From NCBI GenBank assembly GCA_934435195.1, contig CAKSAJ010000010.1, positions 30,106-94,105 of the forward strand: 64,000 nt of DNA, read 5' to 3'. Within the stretch, counting starts at the first letter, position 1. The number at the start of each line of letters is the position of its first letter. Below, in pieces: positions 7,602 through 17,088 of this stretch. The DNA comes from an uncultured Schaedlerella sp. Its GTDB lineage: Bacteria > Bacillota > Clostridia > Lachnospirales > Lachnospiraceae. The translations under genes were made by a program, and so were the position numbers. The notes beneath the pieces are model-generated. The model saw only the letters and a program-made list of their open reading frames with translations, made no database searches and was not told the DNA's origin.

Positions 7602-10169
7602 ATGAATTACGGAAAAAACAATCTTACACGGAGGAAAAAGTCGATCTCCTCGAAGAAAAAGATGAAGAAAAAGCGGGTTTGGGTACGTTTTTTTAAAGCT
7701 CTCCTTATCTGTATTCTTCTTCTCGCGGTAATTGGTGTCGCAGGCGTCGGCATATTTACCAAGAAGATTATCGATAACACTCCAACAGTAACTCCGGCAG
7801 ATGTAAAGCCGAGTGCTTTTGTAACCACTGTTGTTGCCGAATCAGATGGTTCTGTTTTGGAAGAATTCAAGCAGTCTGGTTCTAACCGAATTTACAAAAA
7901 TATCGATGAAATTCCGGTTAATCTTGCACATGCTTTTGTAGCAATCGAGGACGAGCGTTTTTACCAGCATAATGGTATCGATTTACGTGGTATTGCGCGT
8001 GCAGCGGTTGTAGGTATCACATCCGGAGACTTTTCGGAAGGTGCCAGTACACTTACACAGCAGTTGATCAAAAACAATGTCTTTCCAAACTTCGTAGATG
8101 AAAAAACATTTTATGATCGTTTAGAGCGAAAGATACAGGAGCAATACCTTGCAATTGCCATCGAAAAGCAAATGTCAAAGGATGAAATTTTGGAAGCGTA
8201 TATGAATACGATTAACCTTGGACAAGGTTGTCTTGGTGTTCAGGCCGCTTCAATGCGTTATTTTGGAAAAGATGTTTCACAGCTGACGCTTTCTGAATGT
8301 GCTGTGATTGCCGGTATCACTCAGAACCCAACCGAGTTTGATCCGGTTGTATATCCTGATAATAACTCAAAACGTCGCGACAAAGTTTTGAAGAATATGT
8401 TAGAACAGGGATATATCACTCAGGATGAATATGACGAGGCAAAAGCAGATCCGGTTTACGAACGTATTCTGCCTAATGCTTCTGCAACTGATACAACGCC
8501 TTATTCTTATTTCAATGATGATCTGTCTCAACAGATTATCAAAGACTTGATGGAACGAAAAGCTTACACTGAAACGCAGGCTTACAATGCTCTTTATAGT
8601 GGTGGTCTTACAATTACTTCTACTCAGGATCCTGCAATCCAGCAGATTTGTGATGAAGAAGTTGCAAATGACGCTGTTTATCCTGTTGGAACTGAATATG
8701 GTGTGGAATATGCAATGACAATTTATCGTGCTGACGGCTCTATTGAAAACTATAGTAAAGAGATGCTTGCTGATTATATTCGAAATGCATGGGGACGTGA
8801 ATATCCACTTATTTATTCTTCCCCGGATGAAGCTTATACTGCTATCAATGAATACAAATCAACATTGAACATTGCCGAAGGGGAAACTGTTGATGAAAGT
8901 ATTGATATCACTCCACAGCCACAGGTTTCTGTCGTAGTTATGGAGCAATCTACCGGAAAAGTAAAAGCAATAGTCGGCGGCCGAGGTCAAAAAACATCCA
9001 GCCTTTCACTGAATCGTGCAACCGATTCAACGAGACAGCCTGGTTCATGTTTTAAAGTATTATCCACATATGCTCCGGCATTGGATTCAGCCAAATATAC
9101 ACTGGCTTCTCCACTTAAGAATGCTGGTCCTTATGTATATTCAGACGGCTCAAAAGCTGAAAACTGGGACAAAGTATATCCGGGAACTTCTACCATGCGC
9201 TACTCTATCGAGCACTCGATCAACGTTGCCGCATTAAATACAATTACAGATATCGGTCCACAGACAGCATATGATTATTTGCTTAACTTTGGATTTTCTA
9301 CTCTGGTAAATTATGACAACGATAACTTCCCTGGAATGACAGATGTTCTGCCTTCTACAGCTTTAGGTGGTATTACACGCGGTGTATATAACATTGAGTT
9401 AACAGCTGCATATGCAACAATCGCAAATAACGGAACTTATATCAAACCAATTTTATATACAAAGGTTGTCGATCACGATGGAAACGTTCTGCTGGATAAC
9501 AGTACTCCTGATTCTCATCAGGTAATCAAGGATTCTACTGCTGCTTTACTGACAAGTGCAATGCAGGATGTAATCAATAAAGGTACCGGTACTGCTGCTC
9601 GTCTGGATGGTATGCCAGCTGCTGGAAAGACAGGTACAACTGAAAAAAGTAATGACTTATGGCTTGCTGCTTATACTCCTTATTACACTGCTTCTGTATG
9701 GGGTGGATACGATTGTAACAAATCAATGGAGAATATTTATAATCAGTCTTGGCACGAGGTAATCTGGAAAAATATTATGACAAGAATTCATGCAGGACTT
9801 CCTTCTAAGGACTTTACAATGCCATCTTCTGTTCAGCAGAAAACGATTTGTACACAGACAGGATATCTGGCAACTTCAAGTTGTCCGTCATTCACTGAGT
9901 ATTTTGCAGAAGGAACCGGTCCGACTCAGAGCTGTGCCGGTCACGTAACATCAAAACCGGCCGATTCGGATAAGACAAAGAAAACAGACGACTCGGATGA
10001 GAAAAACGATGATAATAACAGTTCAACAGACGACAATACATCATCCGGCTCTAATTCAGGTAGTGATTCTTCCAACAGTAATACTCCATCTACCACTCCT
10101 GGTAGTGATTCTGGCGGAGGCACAACTTCTGGCGGTGATAATTTAGGAACTGATGGTTCTGGCCAGTAA
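7602..10169 (+). CDS. Class A penicillin-binding protein (glycosyltransferase/transpeptidase)
   Basis: A bifunctional PBP1A-type enzyme that polymerises and cross-links peptidoglycan outside the membrane. It has a Lys/Arg-rich cytoplasmic tail (1-30) and one membrane helix (about 31-53). The GT51 domain shows EDERFYQHNG and GASTLTQQL. The transpeptidase domain has nucleophile SCFK (Ser about 482), the SIN motif in EHSINVAALN, and KTGTTE. The last 75 or so residues are a Ser/Thr/Gly/Asp-rich low-complexity tail, probably disordered in the wall. AAAGGAGG precedes the ATG at 7602. It ends at a strong bidirectional terminator shared with hprK. Confidence 0.96.
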   Translation: MNYGKNNLTRRKKSISSKKKMKKKRVWVRFFKALLICILLLAVIGVAGVGIFTKKIIDNTPTVTPADVKPSAFVTTVVAESDGSVLEEFKQSGSNRIYKNIDEIPVNLAHAFVAIEDERFYQHNGIDLRGIARAAVVGITSGDFSEGASTLTQQLIKNNVFPNFVDEKTFYDRLERKIQEQYLAIAIEKQMSKDEILEAYMNTINLGQGCLGVQAASMRYFGKDVSQLTLSECAVIAGITQNPTEFDPVVYPDNNSKRRDKVLKNMLEQGYITQDEYDEAKADPVYERILPNASATDTTPYSYFNDDLSQQIIKDLMERKAYTETQAYNALYSGGLTITSTQDPAIQQICDEEVANDAVYPVGTEYGVEYAMTIYRADGSIENYSKEMLADYIRNAWGREYPLIYSSPDEAYTAINEYKSTLNIAEGETVDESIDITPQPQVSVVVMEQSTGKVKAIVGGRGQKTSSLSLNRATDSTRQPGSCFKVLSTYAPALDSAKYTLASPLKNAGPYVYSDGSKAENWDKVYPGTSTMRYSIEHSINVAALNTITDIGPQTAYDYLLNFGFSTLVNYDNDNFPGMTDVLPSTALGGITRGVYNIELTAAYATIANNGTYIKPILYTKVVDHDGNVLLDNSTPDSHQVIKDSTAALLTSAMQDVINKGTGTAARLDGMPAAGKTGTTEKSNDLWLAAYTPYYTASVWGGYDCNKSMENIYNQSWHEVIWKNIMTRIHAGLPSKDFTMPSSVQQKTICTQTGYLATSSCPSFTEYFAEGTGPTQSCAGHVTSKPADSDKTKKTDDSDEKNDDNNSSTDDNTSSGSNSGSDSSNSNTPSTTPGSDSGGGTTSGGDNLGTDGSGQ

Positions 10170-10188
10170 TTTATTCTAAAAATAATAC

Positions 10189-10236
10189 AAAAAAGAAATC
10201 CGGCAAAGGCATATTCCCTTGTCGGATTTCTTTTTT
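10189..10236. terminator. Bidirectional terminator between the PBP gene and hprK
   Basis: A long stem has A6-GAAATCCG on the left and CGGATTTC-T6 on the right. Inside it the pairing continues through a G.U pair and one mismatch to a CATATT loop. It gives a U-tract on both strands between convergent genes. Confidence 0.9.
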
Positions 10237-10249
10237 ATTTCATTTAATA

Positions 10250-11179
10250 CTATCTGTTCTTTGCAAGATTCTCCTGCACTCTCTTATAAAGCTCCTGCGC
10301 TGCGTTATATCCCATCTGTTTTTGTCTATGGTTGACAGCTGCTGATTCTACTATAATAGCAAGATTACGTCCCGGACGAATCGGAATATTATGGCATACC
10401 ACTTTATTTCCAAGGAATTCTGTATAACTTTCTTCAAGTCCTAAACGATCATATTCTTTTTCTCTGCTCCAGTCTTCTAAAGTAATGACCAAATCAATAT
10501 TCTGCGTTTCACGTACACTTTGAACACCAAACATAGATTTTACATCCACGATACCAATACCTCGAAGCTCGATAAAATGTCTTGTAATATCCGGTGCTGA
10601 ACCTACAAGTGTCTCATCACTTACTCTACGAATCTCCACCACATCATCTGTCACGAGACGATGTCCACGTTTGATCAGCTCCAGCGCAGCCTCGCTTTTT
10701 CCTATACCACTCTCGCCCATAATCAAAACACCGACACCATAAACATCCACCAATACTCCATGAATAGAAATACATGGTGCAAGTTTTACATTCATCCAAC
10801 GAATCAATTCTGCCATAAATCCAGATGTCTGTTTTTCTGTCTGAAAAATCGGAATGTCCTGTTTCGATGCTTTTTCGATAAGCTCCTTATCCGGCTCCAG
10901 ATTTCTGCTATATACAATACAAGGAACTTTATATGACACCAATTCATCGTATATTTTTATTTTTCTTTCATAATCTAAAGTCTGCAAATACGTATATTCC
11001 ACGTATCCGATAATCTGCACACGATCCGAATCAAAATGATCAAAGAAACCGGATAGCTGTAACGCCGGTCTGTTTACTTCCGGAATACTTACCTCTTTTC
11101 CTTTCAATTCAACTGTTGGTGTCAGATTTTTTAACTCCATTTTTTCTGCTAATTCACTTAATTTCACACCATGTCCCAT
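10250..11179 (-). CDS. hprK: HPr kinase/phosphorylase
   Basis: Phosphorylates and dephosphorylates Ser46 of HPr, the switch for carbon catabolite repression with CcpA in Firmicutes. Visible parts: the Walker A loop GESGIGKSEAALELI, the signature GIVDVKSMFGVQSV, and the capping C-terminus (IRPGRNLAIIVESAAVNHRQ). 309 residues is full length. AGGAG precedes the ATG by 7 nt. It lies 87 nt downstream of uvrC on the same strand with no terminator between, so the two are probably co-transcribed. Confidence 0.97.
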   Translation of the reverse strand: MGHGVKLSELAEKMELKNLTPTVELKGKEVSIPEVNRPALQLSGFFDHFDSDRVQIIGYVEYTYLQTLDYERKIKIYDELVSYKVPCIVYSRNLEPDKELIEKASKQDIPIFQTEKQTSGFMAELIRWMNVKLAPCISIHGVLVDVYGVGVLIMGESGIGKSEAALELIKRGHRLVTDDVVEIRRVSDETLVGSAPDITRHFIELRGIGIVDVKSMFGVQSVRETQNIDLVITLEDWSREKEYDRLGLEESYTEFLGNKVVCHNIPIRPGRNLAIIVESAAVNHRQKQMGYNAAQELYKRVQENLAKNR

Positions 11180-11266
11180 AACTTTTCTCCTCTTCTAGCT
11201 ATTATTTTCATTCATTTTTACTGTAGTCTTTGGACTTTTTAGCTTTGCTTTGTATCTATTTTAACA

Positions 11267-13117
11267 CTAATGAAAAAATTTGTATACAGATTCTGCTGCC
11301 TTTTCATTCATTGATGGTATTTGAGCTAATTCTTCAACTGTTGCAGCTTTAATTGCCTCCAGGCTGACAAATTCTCGCATTAAACTCTTTCTTCTTGAAG
11401 GTCCGATTCCTTCAATATCGTCTAATATTGAATGTACCTGTCCTTTTCCTCTCAATTGTTTATGATATTCGATTGCAAATCGGTGCGCCTCATCTTGAAT
11501 TCGCGTAATCAAACGAAATGCTTCTGAAGAACGGTCAATTGTAATCTCTTCGTTTTGAAAATAAAGTCCTCTTGTTCTATGATGATCATCTTTGACCATT
11601 CCACATACCGGAATATTCAAATGAAGCGCATCTAAAACCTCTAATGCAATATTTACCTGTCCTCTTCCTCCATCCATTAAGATTAAATCCGGAAATACTG
11701 TGAACCCGCCTACTTCTTTGCTTTCTTCTTTTTCTTTCAGGCCATGCATGAATCTTCTTGTCAGAACCTCTCGCATACTTGCATAATCATCTGCACCTTT
11801 TACACCTTTAATCTTAAACTTGCGATAATCATTCTTCTTTGGTTTCCCACGTTCATAAACAACCATCGAACCTACCGATTCAAACCCATTTGTATTTGAA
11901 ATATCATATGCTTCCATGCGATAAATATCCTGCACTCCAATTAACTTTTCGATTTCCTTTACAGCACCGATTGTCCGTCCTTCTTCTCTTTTAAGACGTT
12001 CCTTATCTTTAGCAAGAACCATTTTTGCATTATTTTCTGCCAGTTCCACCATCTTTTCCTTTGTCCCTTTTTTAGGGACAAGAATAGATACCTTAGCACC
12101 ACGCTTTGCAGAAAGCCACTCTTCAAGTAAACTACTATCCTCCAGCACTTCCTGGACCATTAAAACGCTTGGAATAAATGGCGTTCCTGCATAATACTGC
12201 TTGATAAAACTATCTATAATATTTGTCTTTAATTCATCCTGCTGAATTTTTAAATAAAAATGATCGCGCCCGATCAGTCGTCCGCCACGTATAAAAAATA
12301 CTTGCACAACAGCATCTTCCTTATCTGTTGCCACAGCCAGAATGTCTCTATCCTCCCAACTGCTGTCCGTAATTTTTTGTTTCTGTGCAATTTTATTCAC
12401 ACTATTCAACAGTTCTCTATATTCTATTGCTTTCTCAAATTCCATTTCTTCTGATGCCTTAAACATTTTTTCTTCCAGCTCTTTTTGAATCGGTGCATAA
12501 TTCCCTCCCAAAAAGCGCAATACTTCCGATATTGATTTTCCATATTCTTCTTGTGATATATACCCCTGGCAAGGTGCATCACACTGCTTAATATGATAAT
12601 TTAAGCAAGGTCTTTCTTTTCCTATATCCTTTGGAAGACTTCTATTACAGCTTCGTATATGATATAACTTATGCAATAATTCAATTGTATCTCTTACTGC
12701 CTGACTACTTGTAAATGGTCCAAAATACTTTGCTTTATCCTTCAACATCTTCCGTGCCAGCATAACTCTTGGATATGGCTCGTTTGTTGTAACTTTTATA
12801 AATGGATATGCCTTATCATCCATCAGCATCGTATTATATTTCGGATGATGTTCTTTAATCAAATTACACTCTAAAACCAGTGCTTCCAATTCAGAATCTG
12901 TTACGATATATTCAAATCTACGGATATGTGTAACCATTTGTTCAATTTTTACACTTTTATTCCGACTGCTTTGAAAATATTGACGCACACGATTTTTCAG
13001 GCTGATGGCTTTCCCCACATATATAATGTGATCCTTTTCATCATGCATCAAATAGACGCCCGGCTTACCGGGTAATTTCTTTAATTCTTCCTCTATATTA
13101 AAATTCTGTTCCGGCAT
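11267..13117 (-). CDS. uvrC: Excinuclease ABC subunit C
   Basis: Makes both incisions in nucleotide excision repair after UvrAB finds damage. The N-terminal GIY-YIG nuclease domain (PGVYLMHDEKDHIIYVGKA), a central UVR motif (residues about 200-235, IEYRELLNSV), the C-terminal RNase H-like domain (PDLILMDGGRGQVN) and the helix-hairpin-helix end (IEGIGPSRRKSLM) are all present. 616 residues is typical. Start: GAGGTG about 10 nt before the ATG. It is preceded by the ftsH terminator and followed by hprK. Confidence 0.97.
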   Translation of the reverse strand: MPEQNFNIEEELKKLPGKPGVYLMHDEKDHIIYVGKAISLKNRVRQYFQSSRNKSVKIEQMVTHIRRFEYIVTDSELEALVLECNLIKEHHPKYNTMLMDDKAYPFIKVTTNEPYPRVMLARKMLKDKAKYFGPFTSSQAVRDTIELLHKLYHIRSCNRSLPKDIGKERPCLNYHIKQCDAPCQGYISQEEYGKSISEVLRFLGGNYAPIQKELEEKMFKASEEMEFEKAIEYRELLNSVNKIAQKQKITDSSWEDRDILAVATDKEDAVVQVFFIRGGRLIGRDHFYLKIQQDELKTNIIDSFIKQYYAGTPFIPSVLMVQEVLEDSSLLEEWLSAKRGAKVSILVPKKGTKEKMVELAENNAKMVLAKDKERLKREEGRTIGAVKEIEKLIGVQDIYRMEAYDISNTNGFESVGSMVVYERGKPKKNDYRKFKIKGVKGADDYASMREVLTRRFMHGLKEKEESKEVGGFTVFPDLILMDGGRGQVNIALEVLDALHLNIPVCGMVKDDHHRTRGLYFQNEEITIDRSSEAFRLITRIQDEAHRFAIEYHKQLRGKGQVHSILDDIEGIGPSRRKSLMREFVSLEAIKAATVEELAQIPSMNEKAAESVYKFFH

Positions 13118-13191
13118 TCGTTTTTTTCACCTCTCTCATCTCCAAATTTTTCTTCTGAGCAGAATGTACCAGGTAATATAATTTCTTATGT

Positions 13192-13226
13192 AAAAAAAGC
13201 AGGGATAAACTCATCCCCGCTTTTTA
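13192..13226 (-). terminator. Intrinsic terminator of ftsH
   Basis: A stem AAAAGC-GGGAT/ATCCC-GCTTTT with one A.C mismatch and a 6-nt loop ends in a U-tract on the minus strand, immediately after the ftsH stop codon. Confidence 0.8.
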
Positions 13227-15308
13227 CTACTCTTCTGTCACATCTGTATTATCAGCTTCTGCATTTTCTGTCGGTTTCATCACAATTCTGTCTTCTTTCT
13301 TTTCTTGTGACTCTTCTGGTTCAGGGATTCCCTTCACTTCACGGAAAATCTTCATGAATTCTTTTCCTGTGATGGTTTCTTTCTCAATCAAAAATGCCGC
13401 GATTTTATCCAAAGCTTCTCTATTCTCAGTCAACAATGATTTTGCCTCATCATAAGCTTTCTTCAGCATCTCCATAACTTCTTTATCTATCTCTGCAGCC
13501 GTTGCTTCTCCACAATTCATGACCGCACGGCCATCCAAATATCTGTGCTGCACGGATTCCAGACCGATCAAACCAAATTTTTCAGACATACCATACTGCG
13601 TGATCATTGCTCTTGCAATCTTCGTAGCCTGCTCTATATCATTAGATGCTCCTGTTGTAACGGTATCAAAAACAATTTCCTCTGCCGCACGACCTGCCAA
13701 TGCACCTACAAGCATTGCCTCTAATTCTTTCTTTGTATTCAAGAATTTCTCTTCTTCCGGTGTTTGCATTACATATCCAAGAGCTCCCATCGTTCTAGGC
13801 ACGATCGTAATTTTCTGAACCGGCTCTGCATCTTTTTGAAGAGCACTCACCAACGCATGTCCGACTTCGTGATATGAAACAATTCGGCGTTCCTCGTTGC
13901 TCATAATTCTGTCTTTTTTCTCTTTTCCGACCAGAACTACTTCAACTGCTTCAAATAAATCTTTCTGACTTACAACCTGACGGCCATGCTTAACCGCATT
14001 GATCGCAGCCTCATTGATCATATTGGCAAGATCCGAACCAACTGCTCCGGATGTAGCCAATGCGATTGCTTCCAAATCAACAGTCTCATCCATCTTAACA
14101 TCTTTTGAATGTACTTTTAAAATCTCCACACGACCTTTCAAATCCGGTTTATCAACAATGATTCTTCGGTCGAAACGTCCTGGTCTTAAAAGTGCCGGAT
14201 CCAGCACTTCCGGTCTATTTGTTGCTGCTAAAAGCAAAAGGCCTTTATTTGTATCAAATCCATCCATCTCCGCCAAAAGCTGATTCAATGTCTGCTCGCG
14301 TTCATCATTACCGCCGCCCATCGCTGTATCACGGCTTTTACCAATCGCATCAATCTCGTCAATAAACACAATACATGGTGCCATCTGCTGAGCCTGTTTA
14401 AACAAATCTCGTACTCTGGATGCTCCTACACCGACATACATCTCTACAAAAGCAGAACCTGATAACGAGAAAAATGGAACCTTCGCCTCTCCTGCAACAG
14501 CCTTGGCAAGCAAAGTCTTACCCGTTCCCGGAGGTCCTACAAGCAATGCTCCTTTTGGAAGTTTTGCTCCGATACCCGTATACTTACCTGGATTATGCAG
14601 GAAATCAACTACTTCCTGTAAAGACTCTTTTGCTTCATCTTCACCTGCAACATCCTGGAATGTCACTCCTGTTTCTTTCTCCACATATACTTTTGCATTG
14701 CTCTTGCCTATTCCCATCATACCGCCGCCTTTGGTCATGCGTTTCATAAGGAAATTAAACAATATCATAAGTAATACAATCGGAAGAATTACTGTTACAA
14801 ACATTTCAAATATGATAGAAGACATTGTATCAGGAATTTCCTGCTCATAGTCTACCCCGGCATTATATAAACGTTCCGGCAGTGAATCATCATTCACTAT
14901 CCCCGTATAATAATCCGGTTCTTTCGTATTCTCCATATCACTTTCTGAAACACCAAGCTGCTTTGCCAGATCATCTGCCAAGTCTTGTGCTTCCTGTAAT
15001 GTACTGTTCTCATTTGTCGCAGAGTCTGTCGAACTCTGTGCAGTACCGTCATCATCCAGCTCTTCTTTTACTGATACTCCATCTTTTAATGTAATATAAA
15101 TTCTTGATGAGCTGATTTTGACTTTATCAACTTTTCCATCATCTACCATTTTCAGAAATTTATAATAGCTGATCTCCTGCGGATTCTTATCCTGCATCAA
15201 TGAATACAGCCCCATTACAACAAAAATAGCCAGTAAGGTGGTAATTATGATCACACTCCATCCCTGCCGGTTATTTCTAGGCTTATTGTTATTATTTTGA
15301 TTATCCAT
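13227..15308 (-). CDS. ftsH: ATP-dependent zinc metalloprotease FtsH
   Basis: A membrane-anchored AAA+ protease for quality control of membrane and regulatory proteins. Two transmembrane helices flank an extracytoplasmic region. Then come Walker A GPPGTGKTLL, Walker B IVFIDEIDAIG, the second region of homology ending LLRPGRFDR, and the zinc site HEVGH. The acidic C-tail is normal. The ATG at 15308 (MDNQNNNNKP) is chosen because AGGAGG lies 6 nt upstream and the predicted promoter (15337-15365) overlaps an in-frame ATG 19 codons earlier, which would therefore not be transcribed. Confidence 0.97.
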   Translation of the reverse strand: MDNQNNNNKPRNNRQGWSVIIITTLLAIFVVMGLYSLMQDKNPQEISYYKFLKMVDDGKVDKVKISSSRIYITLKDGVSVKEELDDDGTAQSSTDSATNENSTLQEAQDLADDLAKQLGVSESDMENTKEPDYYTGIVNDDSLPERLYNAGVDYEQEIPDTMSSIIFEMFVTVILPIVLLMILFNFLMKRMTKGGGMMGIGKSNAKVYVEKETGVTFQDVAGEDEAKESLQEVVDFLHNPGKYTGIGAKLPKGALLVGPPGTGKTLLAKAVAGEAKVPFFSLSGSAFVEMYVGVGASRVRDLFKQAQQMAPCIVFIDEIDAIGKSRDTAMGGGNDEREQTLNQLLAEMDGFDTNKGLLLLAATNRPEVLDPALLRPGRFDRRIIVDKPDLKGRVEILKVHSKDVKMDETVDLEAIALATSGAVGSDLANMINEAAINAVKHGRQVVSQKDLFEAVEVVLVGKEKKDRIMSNEERRIVSYHEVGHALVSALQKDAEPVQKITIVPRTMGALGYVMQTPEEEKFLNTKKELEAMLVGALAGRAAEEIVFDTVTTGASNDIEQATKIARAMITQYGMSEKFGLIGLESVQHRYLDGRAVMNCGEATAAEIDKEVMEMLKKAYDEAKSLLTENREALDKIAAFLIEKETITGKEFMKIFREVKGIPEPEESQEKKEDRIVMKPTENAEADNTDVTEE

Positions 15309-15336
15309 TCTGTTCCTCCTAAAGTCCACTGTTATC

Positions 15337-15365
15337 ATTATAAATTCCACAAACTTATAAATCAA
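15337..15365 (-). promoter_or_regulatory. Predicted ftsH promoter
   Basis: On the minus strand TTGATT (15365-15360), a 17-bp spacer and TATAAT (15342-15337). The start point would be near 15330, leaving a leader of about 20 nt. Confidence 0.65.
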
Positions 15366-15403
15366 TAAAAAAATAGTGAAAATATTGTAAACAACAGCAA
15401 TTA

Positions 15404-15417
15404 TATAGTATACTATA
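15404..15417. repeat. 14-bp perfect palindrome in the ftsH/UPF0371 divergent gap
   Basis: TATAGTATACTATA is a perfect palindrome in the middle of the divergent gap (15309-15513). It could be an operator or simply overlapping -10-like sequence; nothing further supports either reading. Confidence 0.35.
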
Positions 15418-15513
15418 GTATGTAGGATTTTTTCTTGTTACTTTTTGTCACAAAATGTAAGGAATCTTCCTATCAAGAAAAATCAATGTCATTATATATA
15501 AAGAGAGGTCAAC

Positions 15514-16992
15514 ATGAAAATAGGTTTTGATAATGAAAAGTATCTAAAAATGCAGTCCGAACATATCCGTCAAAGAATTGAACAGTTTGATCATAAATTG
15601 TATCTTGAATTTGGCGGTAAACTTTTTGACGACTATCATGCATCCAGAGTTCTTCCGGGATTTCAGCCGGACAGTAAACTTCAGATGCTGAAACAATTAA
15701 GTTCTCAGGCGGAAATCATCATTGTAATCAGCGCTAAAGATATCGAAAAAAATAAAGTGCGTGGTGATCTGGGGATCACTTACGATTCCGATGTTCTTCG
15801 TCTTATGGATTCTTTCCATGATAATGGACTTTATGTAGGCAGTGTCGTAATCACTCAGTTTTCTGGTCAGGAAAGTGCACTGATGTTTAGAAACCGTTTG
15901 GAAAAACTCAACATTAAAGTTTATATGCACTACAATATTCCTGGTTATCCTTCCAATGTGGCACAGATTGTCAGTGATGAAGGATATGGAAAAAATGATT
16001 ATATCGAAACAACCAGACCCCTGGTCATTATCACAGCACCAGGTCCTGGAAGCGGTAAGATGGCAACCTGTCTGTCTCAGTTATATCATGAGCATAAAAG
16101 AGGAATTCATGCAGGATATGCCAAATTTGAAACATTCCCTATCTGGAATCTTCCATTAAGCCATCCTGTTAATCTTGCTTATGAAGCTGCAACTGCCGAT
16201 TTAAATGATATCAACATGATTGATCCATACCATTTAGAAGCATACGGGGAAACAACTGTAAATTACAACCGTGATGTAGAGATCTTCCCTGTACTCAATA
16301 CTATTTTCCATAAAATTTATGGAAAGAGCCCTTACAAATCTCCTACTGACATGGGAGTCAACATGGCTGGAAATTGTATTTGTGATGATGAAGCATGCCG
16401 TGAAGCATCACGTCAGGAAATTATTCGTCGTTATTATGAAGCAAAGAACGCGATTTTAAAGGGAACCTGTTCAGAAGAGACAATACAAAAACTGGAACTT
16501 CTTATGAGTCAGGTAGATGTAACAGTTCAGGATCGCCCTGTTGTTGCAGCAGCAATGAGCCGTGCCGAAGAAACGAATGGTCCTGCTGCTTCTCTTGAAC
16601 TTCCTGATGGTAAAATCGTAACCGGTAAGACATCTGCTCTCCTTGGTGCATCCGCTGCACTTTTGCTTAATGCGATCAAGGAACTGGCTGGTCTGGATCA
16701 TGAACTCCAGATTATTTCACCAGAGTCTATCGAACCGATTCAAAAACTTAAGACAGAATACTTAAGAAGCCAGAACCCTCGTCTGCATACAGATGAAGTA
16801 TTGATCGCACTTTCTGCGAGTGCTGCTTCAAGAAAGGATGCTGCTCTTGCATTACAGCAGCTCCCTAAATTACGTGGATGTCAGGCTCATACTTCTGTTA
16901 TGTTGTCTAATGTCGATATTAAAATATTTAAAAAATTAGGAGTTCAGCTTACTTGTGAAGCAGTCTATGAGAACGGACATGTCTATCACTAA
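15514..16992 (+). CDS. UPF0371 (DUF1846) family protein
   Basis: A conserved 492-residue protein of Firmicutes and Actinobacteria, matched by its start (MKIGFDNEKYLKMQSEHI), the block LYLEFGGKLFDDYHASRVLPGF and the overall length. A P-loop-like segment APGPGSGKMATCLSQ lies near residue 173, which suggests nucleotide or phosphate binding. Conserved cysteines occur in NCICDDEAC. The family has a solved structure, but I know of no established reaction, so no function is claimed. Start supported by AGAGAGG 6 nt upstream. It is divergent from ftsH, and pyrG follows after about 95 nt. Confidence 0.9.
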   Translation: MKIGFDNEKYLKMQSEHIRQRIEQFDHKLYLEFGGKLFDDYHASRVLPGFQPDSKLQMLKQLSSQAEIIIVISAKDIEKNKVRGDLGITYDSDVLRLMDSFHDNGLYVGSVVITQFSGQESALMFRNRLEKLNIKVYMHYNIPGYPSNVAQIVSDEGYGKNDYIETTRPLVIITAPGPGSGKMATCLSQLYHEHKRGIHAGYAKFETFPIWNLPLSHPVNLAYEAATADLNDINMIDPYHLEAYGETTVNYNRDVEIFPVLNTIFHKIYGKSPYKSPTDMGVNMAGNCICDDEACREASRQEIIRRYYEAKNAILKGTCSEETIQKLELLMSQVDVTVQDRPVVAAAMSRAEETNGPAASLELPDGKIVTGKTSALLGASAALLLNAIKELAGLDHELQIISPESIEPIQKLKTEYLRSQNPRLHTDEVLIALSASAASRKDAALALQQLPKLRGCQAHTSVMLSNVDIKIFKKLGVQLTCEAVYENGHVYH

Positions 16993-17088
16993 AGAATAGG
17001 ACTGCATTTTCCTATATCAAAGTATACTTTTTGTAATTTGGGGGAATATAACAAATTTACTTTAGAGATTTATACTAAGGAGGATAAT

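Noticed and set aside
14420..15094. Several open frames on the + strand opposite ftsH
   Set aside because: They are antisense shadows of ftsH with no ribosome-binding sites or recognisable protein features.
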